NCBI GenBank assembly: GCA_937891475.1
Contig: CALATC010000243.1
Coordinates: forward strand, 1-8,724
From: an uncultured Granulicatella sp.
GTDB lineage: Bacteria; Bacillota; Bacilli; Lactobacillales; Aerococcaceae
Direction: 5' to 3'
Length of the DNA stretch: 8,724 bases
The translations under genes were made by a program, and so were the position numbers. Under the pieces are notes generated by a model. It saw only the letters and a list, made by a program, of their open reading frames with translations. It was not told the DNA's origin and did not search any database. Numbering within the stretch: position 1 is the first letter of the stretch; the number at the start of each line of letters is the position of its first letter. Shown one piece after another: positions 1-5,836 of the stretch.

Positions 1-161
1 GTCGTTGCCATATCAAAACATACCATTCCAATAAAGAACAACACCATATTGACAACATTGAAATTTCCAAATGTCCAAACAGAATAAAGCAATCCAATTA
101 CAAAAGGAATGACACTCGCAATTTTCGTTCTTAATTCCACTAATTCAATGATATCTTTCAT
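1..161 (-). CDS. dmkA: DmkA: 1,4-dihydroxy-2-naphthoate polyprenyltransferase of the EET locus (N-terminal part, runs off the left edge)
   Basis: Only the first 53 codons are present. They begin MKDIIELVELRTKIASVIP, continue through a hydrophobic helix (about residues 16-30), and reach a second hydrophobic stretch ending in FDMATT at the edge. This opening resembles the UbiA/MenA prenyltransferase family, in which an N-terminal E-x-R/K-T segment leads into the first helix and an M-T-T/A-T-x-x-N-N segment follows shortly after. The enzyme would attach a polyprenyl chain to DHNA in the membrane to make the demethylmenaquinone used by Ndh2. The ATG (159-161) lies one base past the fmnB stop codon, and a GGGAAGGG ribosome site (172-179) sits inside the end of fmnB, so the two genes are probably translationally coupled. 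The catalytic NDxxDxxxD motifs lie outside the window, so the assignment rests on the N-terminus plus context. Confidence 0.8.
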   Translation of the reverse strand, partial: MKDIIELVELRTKIASVIPFVIGLLYSVWTFGNFNVVNMVLFFIGMVCFDMAT

Positions 162-162
162 A

Positions 163-1263
163 CTAATGCGACCCTTCCCATGTATATTGATCATTCGTTA
201 GTTTAAACGCATTTTTAATTGAATTAGAAACATAGATTTTTTTATCTCTTGTCATGAAAACTGCATCCACATCATCTTTTTGATTGACGTACTTCAATCC
301 TGCTTCTACCCCGATTGAGAACATAGAAGTCGACAATGCATCTCCACGAGTAGAACTTGAAACAATAATCGAAACTCCTGCAATATCATTTTCATATGGA
401 TATCCTGTTTTTGGATTCAAAATATGATGATACGTTTTACCGTCTACTTCTAAATAGCGTTCATAAATCCCTGACGTTACGATTGTTTTTTCTTTTTCCA
501 AAATCGTTCCTAAAGTTTTACCACGACTTTCTAACGGATCCTGTAACCCAACATTCCAAGCTACTCCGTCTCGTGCAGGAGAACCACCCATCACGACAAT
601 ATTTCCACCCAAATCAAGAACAGCTGTTGTCACTCCTTCTTTTTTAAAGAAATTCCATAATTGATCCGCAATAAATCCTTTCGCAATTCCGCCTAAATCT
701 AATAGCATTCCTTTTTGAGTTAAAAAGACACTTTTTTCTGCATCATTTAAAACAACATTTTTATAATTGACTAATGGTAGTGCATCATCAATTTCTTTTT
801 GGGATGGTTTTCTAGCATCCGGGAAACCAATTCTCCATAAACTCGTTAAAGGTCCTACCGTAATATCAAAACTACCATCAAATTCTTCACTATATGCTAA
901 ACCTTGTTTAATAAGGTCATACACTTCATCACTAACTGCAACCGCATGATCTCCAGCCGCTTCATTAATGGCATCTACTTCAGAACCACTAGCATTTACT
1001 GTAATTCTAGCTTCTAAATCTTTCACCATTGCAAAAGCACGTGTTAATAATTCTTCAGTATTTGGATGATAGACAGATAATGCTACTGCAGTTCCTAATA
1101 AAAAATCTGTTTTCTTAACGGGAGACTTAATAATTTCTCTTGGTGTTTTCACGGAAGCTGATGAAACAACTTCTGTATCTTGAACTTTCTTTTGTTGGCA
1201 ACTCACTAATCCAATTGAACTTAAGGCAAGAGTTGTTACCAACAACCATTTATTGATTTTCAT
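163..1263 (-). CDS. fmnB: FmnB: ApbE-family FAD:protein FMN transferase, extracytoplasmic lipoprotein
   Basis: This 366-residue enzyme splits FAD and transfers FMN onto a threonine of a target protein, here most likely the neighbouring PplA. The ATG at 1261-1263 is preferred because it follows a clear AAGGAGA ribosome site and starts a lipoprotein signal peptide (KINKW, hydrophobic core, lipobox L-V-S-C with Cys22). The open frame reaches 1317, but the extra 18 codons would spoil the signal peptide. ApbE landmarks in order: FDGSFDITVGP (128-138), LDLGGIAKG (188-196), DLGGN (217-221), HHILNPKTGYP (279-289) and GDALST (307-312). Asp308 and Thr312 fit the Mg2+ ligands of the family. All core motifs are intact and the length is normal. 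It is separated from pplA by a terminator, has a possible promoter of its own, and runs directly into dmkA. Lipid anchoring on the outer membrane face fits FmnB of the Listeria EET system. Confidence 0.95.
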   Translation of the reverse strand: MKINKWLLVTTLALSSIGLVSCQQKKVQDTEVVSSASVKTPREIIKSPVKKTDFLLGTAVALSVYHPNTEELLTRAFAMVKDLEARITVNASGSEVDAINEAAGDHAVAVSDEVYDLIKQGLAYSEEFDGSFDITVGPLTSLWRIGFPDARKPSQKEIDDALPLVNYKNVVLNDAEKSVFLTQKGMLLDLGGIAKGFIADQLWNFFKKEGVTTAVLDLGGNIVVMGGSPARDGVAWNVGLQDPLESRGKTLGTILEKEKTIVTSGIYERYLEVDGKTYHHILNPKTGYPYENDIAGVSIIVSSSTRGDALSTSMFSIGVEAGLKYVNQKDDVDAVFMTRDKKIYVSNSIKNAFKLTNDQYTWEGSH

Positions 1264-1298
1264 ATATCTCTCCTTAAATGTATAAATTCCATTCAAAT

Positions 1299-1327
1299 AG
1301 TCTACTAAATTTTTCACAATAACTCAA
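1299..1327 (-). promoter_or_regulatory. Possible sigma-A promoter for fmnB-dmkA
   Basis: TTGAGT (1322-1327) and TAGACT (1299-1304) are separated by 17 bp, each matching four of six consensus bases. It lies between the pplA terminator and the fmnB start and would give a leader of about 25-35 nt. The match is modest. The alternative is readthrough of the upstream terminator. Confidence 0.4.
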
Positions 1328-1351
1328 GTTAAAGTCCTATTTTCCAACCAT

Positions 1352-1377
1352 AAAAAAAACCGAGCCTAAGCCCGGTT
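1352..1377 (-). terminator. Rho-independent terminator after pplA
   Basis: On the minus strand an 8-bp stem (1370-1377 with 1358-1365, including one G-U pair) closes a four-base TTAG loop and is followed by a run of eight T (1352-1359, shared partly with the stem base). It lies 17 bp past the pplA stop codon and separates pplA from fmnB. Confidence 0.88.
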
Positions 1378-1394
1378 CTTACTTTTGTTTAAAA

Positions 1395-1913
1395 TTAGCC
1401 TTGAGGTGCTGCCACTTTAATTTCTTTAGTGTCACCTTTTTGAGCTGCTTCAATTAATTTATTTGCATATTCTACAAATGAAGTATGAGCTTGAGTTGCT
1501 CCTGATACTACTTCAACATCTGATGGATTTTGTTTTTCTACTAATCCAATGTTGTATGCTTTGAAGTATTCTGCAGGACCTGTACCCATTTTATCTTTCA
1601 TTTGTTTTTCATAAGCTTCATCTTCTGATTTACGTTTACCATCTTTATTTAAGTTGTCATAGTCAGAAGATTTGATTTTTCCGCCTTCAACTACGATTGT
1701 AAACTCTACATGCCAACCACGTTTGTCAGCTTCAGATACTAATTTGTAAGTACCATCTTTTAATTCTCCTGAAGCAGTAGATTTTGCTGCTTGAGTAGTT
1801 TTTGCTGAAGAAGTTGTTGAAGAAGTTGATTTAGAACCTCCACCACATGCAGTTAATACAACTACTGATGATAATAAAGCAGCTGCTGTTGCTAATGATT
1901 TTTTGAATGTCAT
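1395..1913 (-). CDS. pplA: PplA-like flavoprotein lipoprotein with a single FMN-binding domain (EET terminal electron carrier)
   Basis: This 172-residue lipoprotein has a signal peptide (MTFKKS, Ala/Leu/Val core, lipobox L-T-A-C with Cys23), a Gly then Ser/Thr/Ala-rich linker (about 24-50), and one FMN-binding domain (about 51-160) opening with GELKDGTYK and ending in DVEVVSGAT. Thr140 in that SGAT is the expected covalent FMN site. In the Listeria EET pathway PplA is flavinylated by FmnB and carries electrons from the membrane to external iron; the same role is inferred here. The ATG at 1911-1913 is chosen over the one at 1920-1922: AAAGG directly abuts the upstream ATG, which is too close, but is well placed for the downstream one. 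Listeria PplA has two such domains and is about twice as long. This gene stands alone between a strong promoter and a terminator, so it may be expressed highly and separately. Confidence 0.9.
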   Translation of the reverse strand: MTFKKSLATAAALLSSVVVLTACGGGSKSTSSTTSSAKTTQAAKSTASGELKDGTYKLVSEADKRGWHVEFTIVVEGGKIKSSDYDNLNKDGKRKSEDEAYEKQMKDKMGTGPAEYFKAYNIGLVEKQNPSDVEVVSGATQAHTSFVEYANKLIEAAQKGDTKEIKVAAPQG

Positions 1914-1922
1914 TTTATTCAT

Positions 1923-1927
1923 CCTTT
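1923..1927 (-). promoter_or_regulatory. Ribosome binding site that decides the pplA start
   Basis: AAAGG immediately precedes the first in-frame ATG (1920-1922), with no spacer. AAGGA, counting the A of that ATG, lies 8 nt before the second ATG (1911-1913), which is normal spacing. The second ATG is therefore the likely start. Confidence 0.65.
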
Positions 1928-1967
1928 TCTCTTTAATTTCAGAATTTTATTAAATTCTTTAGGTAAC

Positions 1968-1997
1968 ATTATATCATGTTCCTATAACTCATTGCAA
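1968..1997 (-). promoter_or_regulatory. Promoter of pplA with extended -10
   Basis: TATAAT (1968-1973) is preceded by TG one base upstream (extended -10), with TTGCAA (1992-1997) 18 bp further up. It gives a leader of roughly 45-50 nt to the pplA start. An inverted repeat AACAT-N6-ATGTT (1965-1980) overlaps the -10 box. A second, weaker arrangement, TTGACA-N19-TAGAAT, lies just upstream. Confidence 0.75.
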
Positions 1998-2055
1998 ATT
2001 CTAACAATATCGGTAAAAACTATGTCAAGCACATGTAAAAACATCCTATCTTCAT

Positions 2056-2100
2056 AAAAAAACTCCAACTAACAGTCTTAGTCTCTGTTAATTGGAGTTT
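2056..2100 (-). terminator. Strong rho-independent terminator after dmkB
   Basis: A 16-bp stem (2085-2100 with 2060-2075, one G-U pair) with a nine-base loop is followed on the minus strand by an unbroken T run (2056-2062 counting the stem base). It begins 10 bp past the dmkB stop codon and isolates dmkB from the pplA promoter. Confidence 0.93.
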
Positions 2101-2109
2101 ATTTTTCGA

Positions 2110-3087
2110 TTACATTGTACGCTCTAACAATTGTTTCGTTAATTGCGTTATCGTTTCCTTCCTATCACTTTCTGGCAAACGATCAATTTGAGATAATGCT
2201 TGTTTTGTATATTGCTGTGCTAATTGTTGTGCTTTTTGCAAGCCACCAGAATCATGCACTAATTTTCTTAGTAATACTCTTTCTTGTTCAGAGATTGCTT
2301 GTTTTTTCTCCAATAATGGAATGATTTTCTGGGACTCTTTTTCCATTGCATAAATTAATGGCGCTGTATAGACCCCTTGCGCAACATCTTCTAGCACAGG
2401 TTTTCCGAACTCTTGAGGCGTTACTTGATAATCTAAAATATCATCTAAAATTTGAAACGCCATTCCAATTTGTTGCCCAATTTTCTTTGCTCTAAGAGCA
2501 TCATCCATTTGTCCTAATTTTGCTCCCATATAACAGCTAACCATAAATAACTGAGCCGTCTTTCCTTCAATTCGTTTCAAATATTCTTGAAGCCCTAAAT
2601 CATAGCGATAACGATTTCTCATCTGAGCTAATTCGCCTTCAACTACTCGTGCCATTCCATTTGTTGGAAGTGAAATTCCGTCTAAATCAGACAAATACGC
2701 TGAAAGAAGTTGATAACAACTCGTTAAAACAAAATCTCCAGCATAAATCGCCACACGATTTCCATAACGAGAATTCAAAGTCTCTTGACCTCTTCTCATA
2801 TCTGCTTCATCAATCACATCATCATGGAGTAAGGTTGCTACATGCAATAATTCTAACGCTGCTGCAACAGCTCTCACTTGCTGCTGATTCCCATTTTTAC
2901 TCCAGTTAGCAAATAACGTCATATAAGCAGGACGAATCATTTTTCCACCTTGCTGCAACATTGTTACAATCGCTTGGTGAATATCTTCATCTTCCATTTC
3001 AACACTTTCTATCATTAACTGACGAATGGCTGTTAATTCCTGTTTTAAAAACGGGTATTCATTCCACATTGAATGAACCATTTCCAT
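2110..3087 (-). CDS. dmkB: DmkB: long-chain polyprenyl diphosphate synthase (heptaprenyl diphosphate synthase component II type)
   Basis: This 325-residue trans-prenyltransferase condenses isopentenyl diphosphate into the side chain of the EET quinone. Both aspartate-rich motifs are present: first DDVID (89-93) followed by the Arg pair at 98-99, second DDILD (215-219). The diphosphate-binding GGKMIRP (47-53) and GKP (228-230) are also present. The residue five positions before the first motif is Ala84, not an aromatic, which fits a long chain (C30 or more) rather than a farnesyl or geranylgeranyl product. The exact length cannot be read. The ATG at 3085-3087 follows GGAG (3096-3099) with 8 nt spacing; a TTG further upstream (3112-3114) has no ribosome site and falls in the preceding terminator. 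The gene has its own strong terminator and lies 56 bp downstream of the ndh2 stop codon. DmkB of Listeria EET is the closest named counterpart. Confidence 0.9.
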   Translation of the reverse strand: MEMVHSMWNEYPFLKQELTAIRQLMIESVEMEDEDIHQAIVTMLQQGGKMIRPAYMTLFANWSKNGNQQQVRAVAAALELLHVATLLHDDVIDEADMRRGQETLNSRYGNRVAIYAGDFVLTSCYQLLSAYLSDLDGISLPTNGMARVVEGELAQMRNRYRYDLGLQEYLKRIEGKTAQLFMVSCYMGAKLGQMDDALRAKKIGQQIGMAFQILDDILDYQVTPQEFGKPVLEDVAQGVYTAPLIYAMEKESQKIIPLLEKKQAISEQERVLLRKLVHDSGGLQKAQQLAQQYTKQALSQIDRLPESDRKETITQLTKQLLERTM

Positions 3088-3111
3088 AATTTTTTCTCCA
3101 ATCACTATAGA

Positions 3112-3136
3112 CAAAAAGCCGGCAAAGCCGACTTTT
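3112..3136 (-). terminator. Terminator or attenuator hairpin between ndh2 and dmkB
   Basis: A 10-bp stem (3127-3136 with 3114-3123, GC-rich apex, one G-U pair) with an AAA/TTT three-base loop is followed on the minus strand by TTTTTG. It starts 7 bp after the ndh2 stop codon. Its T run ends only 12 nt before the GGAG of dmkB, so it can act as a partial terminator lowering dmkB relative to ndh2. Confidence 0.85.
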
Positions 3137-3143
3137 ATCTTAT

Positions 3144-5060
3144 TTAACGTTCTTGTTTATCTGAACCGAAACCATAAATATGTTTCGAAGTTCCATACCA
3201 CCATTTACCAGCAGTTTTTTGGAACCATGGGATGAAGTAGTAATCTAAACCAAATGCACGTCCTGATCCGTTCATTAAAGCAATTGCTGCTGGGATAAAC
3301 CACATATTTACCCAGTAGAACATACCTGACAATACAAATGTTGTTACTAATCCAACTGTTACTGCATTAACAATCCATGTTAAGAATCCAGCCATAATTG
3401 CTAAACCAATTGCTAATTCTACAAACGACATAATTGTTTGCATTACATGTGCAACTTCAACGTTTGGAATCATGATTTGCATAATTGAAGCAAACCAGTC
3501 TGGCATTTTATCTAATACCATCATTGGTTGTTCACCATATGAATAGTTAAATCCAAATGAAGTTGCTACTTCTGCCACTGTTTGAGTTGCTGCACCACTT
3601 GCTGCTGCAACTGTTTCAGCTGCTCCACTTGCTGCACTTGTTGGTTCTAATAACCAAGGGAATGGGAATGCTAAATGAGTTCCGTCAATCCAACTATGTG
3701 CACCCCAAAGACCAAAGATTTTCTTCAATCCTTCGATTGTCCACATTCCACCATAGAATAAACGTAATGGTAATGCCCAAAGAACATTTCCGTAACGTGA
3801 TAAATGCCCACGGAAGATATTACGACGATCTTTAATGTGGAAGAATTCGTGGAATACGTATTGAATTGCATAATATAATGAGAAGATTTCTAAGAAGTAT
3901 TTGATGTTTACTAAATGTTTCATCAACATTGCAAAGAATCCACTTAAGTGATATTTGCCCATTAAGAAAGCTACACCATAATGAGATCCAATTGAAACCA
4001 TGAATCCATCATATTTTCCTTTATAAGCAACTTTTGCAGAGTTTTCCACATCTGCAATAATATTTTTCGCTGCTGTATGTCCAGTTTGCTCAGCAGCTTG
4101 AACGATTTGTGGAGTTGGACGATTTTCTTTATCAGGTTCTTCGTAGTATGCTAAGTCCCCGATTGCATAAATGTTTTCTTCTCCATCTACTTGCATGAAT
4201 TCATTTACAACTAAACGGCCTGCACGAGCAGATTTGAATCCGAACACTTCAGACTCAGTATTTGCTTTAACACCAGCTGTCCAGAATAATGAGTAAGTTG
4301 GAATGACAGTACCGTCTACTAAACGAATGCTGTTTTCTTTTACTTCTTCAATTCCGTTTCCTTTAATGACTTTAATGCCACGGCTAGTCATGAATTTTTC
4401 AGCTTTAGCAGCATCTTTTTCATCTAACATATTTAAAATAGTTGGAACTGCTTCAACGATGTATAATGAGAATTCACTCTCATCTAAGTTGTATTGTTTC
4501 GCTAATACTGGAATCCAGTCCATGATTTCACCGACTAATTCTACCCCAGTAAATCCAGCACCACATACTGTAAATGTTAATAAAGCACGGCGTTTTGGAG
4601 TTACATGCTCTTTAGCTGCACGTTCTACACAACGAATAATGTGTTCGCGCATTTTAATCGCATCTTCCATTGACCATAATGTAAATCCGTGTTCTTTCAC
4701 ACCTTGTACACCAAAGTCATTTGCTTCTCCACCCATACCGATTACTAAATAATCATATTGGAAAGATTTGTAAGTTGTTGTAACAACTTTTTTAGTTTTA
4801 TCTAAGCTAACCACTTTATCCGTTACTAATTGAACATTTTTAGAACGAGCAAATAGTTTTTGTAAATCATATTGAATCGCTTCTGGTTCTACACGACCTC
4901 CAGCTACTTCATGTAACTCCGTCATGTATGTTAAATATGGATGTTTATCAATTAAAGTAATTGTAACATCTTTATCTTTTCTGAAATGACGTGATAATTT
5001 TTTCGTTGCTGCTACTCCTGCAAATCCTGCACCGATAACAACAATATTTGTTTTCGTCAT
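3144..5060 (-). CDS. ndh2: Ndh2: type II NADH dehydrogenase with a C-terminal membrane extension (EET type)
   Basis: This 638-residue flavoenzyme oxidises NADH on the cytoplasmic face and reduces a membrane quinone without pumping ions. The N-terminal two thirds form the NDH-2 core: FAD-binding GAGFAG (10-15), NAD-binding GAGFTG (167-172), FAD-contacting AIGD (299-302) and the quinone-site segment QAAEQTG (321-327). After about residue 380 comes a hydrophobic extension absent from ordinary 400-residue NDH-2 enzymes: likely membrane segments near 386-404, 424-447, 540-563 and 566-595, with an Ala/Ser/Thr-rich loop (474-500) between. This architecture is typical of the EET-dedicated Ndh2 of Listeria and relatives. 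The ATG at 5058-5060 follows GAGAGGGG with 7 nt spacing and starts MTKTNIVVIG, right at the Rossmann fold; the open frame runs to 5093 but has no ribosome site there. It has its own strong promoter. Confidence 0.95.
   Translation of the reverse strand: MTKTNIVVIGAGFAGVAATKKLSRHFRKDKDVTITLIDKHPYLTYMTELHEVAGGRVEPEAIQYDLQKLFARSKNVQLVTDKVVSLDKTKKVVTTTYKSFQYDYLVIGMGGEANDFGVQGVKEHGFTLWSMEDAIKMREHIIRCVERAAKEHVTPKRRALLTFTVCGAGFTGVELVGEIMDWIPVLAKQYNLDESEFSLYIVEAVPTILNMLDEKDAAKAEKFMTSRGIKVIKGNGIEEVKENSIRLVDGTVIPTYSLFWTAGVKANTESEVFGFKSARAGRLVVNEFMQVDGEENIYAIGDLAYYEEPDKENRPTPQIVQAAEQTGHTAAKNIIADVENSAKVAYKGKYDGFMVSIGSHYGVAFLMGKYHLSGFFAMLMKHLVNIKYFLEIFSLYYAIQYVFHEFFHIKDRRNIFRGHLSRYGNVLWALPLRLFYGGMWTIEGLKKIFGLWGAHSWIDGTHLAFPFPWLLEPTSAASGAAETVAAASGAATQTVAEVATSFGFNYSYGEQPMMVLDKMPDWFASIMQIMIPNVEVAHVMQTIMSFVELAIGLAIMAGFLTWIVNAVTVGLVTTFVLSGMFYWVNMWFIPAAIALMNGSGRAFGLDYYFIPWFQKTAGKWWYGTSKHIYGFGSDKQER
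3577..3636 (-). repeat. Imperfect 30-33 bp duplication inside ndh2
   Basis: Two near copies lie side by side: ACTGTTT at 3577 and 3610, and a 17-base block at 3589-3605 and 3619-3635 that differs at one base. They encode the consecutive segments SAASGAAETVA and AAASGAATQTVA (about residues 475-496), one residue different in length. This looks like a small in-frame duplication in the loop of the membrane extension. Confidence 0.65.
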
Positions 5061-5099
5061 TAGAAATCCCCTCTCGTTTTGTAATTTTTTCACTTAAGC

Positions 5100-5128
5100 A
5101 TTATAGTATAAAATCAACGTTTTGTCTA
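5100..5128 (-). promoter_or_regulatory. Promoter of ndh2
   Basis: TAGACA (5123-5128) and TATAAT (5100-5105) are separated by 17 bp, matching 5/6 and 6/6 of the sigma-A consensus. It lies in the 104-bp gap between eetB and ndh2 and would give a leader of about 30 nt. I see no terminator in that gap, so eetB transcripts may also read into ndh2. Confidence 0.8.
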
Positions 5129-5164
5129 ATTGTTTTTTAACTTTTCCATGTGTCTTTCATAAAT

Positions 5165-5701
5165 TTACATTTCTTGTTTTTCACGATAATTCTTTAATAT
5201 TTTGACATGATTTAAAGCATAGTTCGCTGAAATCCCAATCGCAATTCCTGCAAAAATCCCCACAATGGACATAGCTGGTAAATACAATAACACAGTCCAA
5301 GATTTGGCGATAAAACTTGCAATCACTAATTGACCAAAATTATGTAAAATACCACCCGTCGCACTGACTCCAATTAAACTAACACGTTTTGGCCCTAATT
5401 GTTTAATCAGCAACATCCCTAACAAACTAAACGTCGCTCCTGCGCTACTGTACAACAAAGTTGAAAACGTCCCACCTAACAAAGCAGTCAACAATGTTCT
5501 CAATAACACGACTAACACCACTTCTTGTAAGGACAATGTATATAAACCAATCACTGTAATAATATTGGCAACTCCTAATTTAGCACCCGGTGCAAAGGCA
5601 AAAGGAAAAGGAATCGCTTGTTCTAGTAAACTCAAAATAATTCCTTGAGCTGTTAATAACGAAATAAATAACATTTTTTTCAACGTTAGATTTTGTTTCA
5701 T
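5165..5701 (-). CDS. eetB: EetB: Gx transporter family integral membrane protein of the EET locus
   Basis: This 178-residue, very hydrophobic protein has five to six likely membrane helices. It carries the family's conserved blocks: FAPGAKLGVANIITVIGLY (36-54), RTLLTALLGGTFSTLLYS (68-85) and GVSATGGILHNFGQLVIA (111-128). The family is often labelled 'heptaprenyl diphosphate synthase component I' (Pfam Hpre_diP_synt_I), but the S-component-like membrane fold and lack of Asp-rich catalytic motifs argue against prenyl synthesis. In Listeria, EetB is needed for EET downstream of the quinone; its exact activity is unknown to me. The ATG follows GAGGAG with 8 nt spacing. It is the first EET gene in the direction of transcription. 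Its usual partner eetA (small NusG-domain-II membrane protein) is not adjacent on either side. Confidence 0.85.
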   Translation of the reverse strand: MKQNLTLKKMLFISLLTAQGIILSLLEQAIPFPFAFAPGAKLGVANIITVIGLYTLSLQEVVLVVLLRTLLTALLGGTFSTLLYSSAGATFSLLGMLLIKQLGPKRVSLIGVSATGGILHNFGQLVIASFIAKSWTVLLYLPAMSIVGIFAGIAIGISANYALNHVKILKNYREKQEM

Positions 5702-5734
5702 TTATCTATCTCCTCTCTTCAAACTCGCCTTATA

Positions 5735-5743
5735 ATTGTACCA
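5735..5743 (-). promoter_or_regulatory. Possible extended -10 promoter for eetB
   Basis: TGG-TACAAT (extended -10; hexamer at 5735-5740) lies about 33 bp upstream of the eetB start and downstream of the preceding terminator. No good -35 box is seen 16-18 bp upstream, so the call depends on the TGn extension and the position. Confidence 0.5.
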
Positions 5744-5785
5744 TAACTCTCAAAAATCTTAAAAAGATATCTGAAAATTGAGCAT

Positions 5786-5826
5786 AAAAACACCTCAAAA
5801 GTAGCTTTTACCCTAACTTTTGAGGC
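5786..5826 (-). terminator. Terminator after the FemABX-family gene
   Basis: A 10-bp perfect stem plus one G-U pair (5816-5826 with 5792-5802) with a 13-base loop is followed by a G and five T on the minus strand (5786-5790). It begins 10 bp after the stop codon and separates the cell-wall gene from the EET locus. Confidence 0.85.
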
Positions 5827-5836
5827 TGTATATCAT

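Noticed and set aside
1264..1317. N-terminal extension of fmnB by 18 codons
   Set aside because: It would place charged residues ahead of the lipoprotein signal peptide and lacks a ribosome site; AAGGAGA marks the inner ATG.
3088..3114. Upstream TTG start for dmkB adding nine residues
   Set aside because: It lies in the T run of the ndh2 terminator and has no ribosome site, while the ATG at 3085-3087 has GGAG at 8 nt.
4303..4752. 149-codon plus-strand open frame opposite ndh2, and similar plus-strand frames at 396-647, 2649-2909 and 3557-3835
   Set aside because: All lie antisense to well-supported genes, show no recognisable family, and have composition expected of a reverse-complement shadow.
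5100..5130. CcpA (cre) site at AACGTT near the ndh2 promoter
   Set aside because: Aligning to the cre consensus leaves several key mismatches on both strands.
5165..5701. Reading eetB as heptaprenyl diphosphate synthase component I, paired with dmkB
   Set aside because: That family label is widely applied, but this protein is an integral membrane protein with no prenyl-synthase motifs, and it is not adjacent to dmkB. The EET role fits better.
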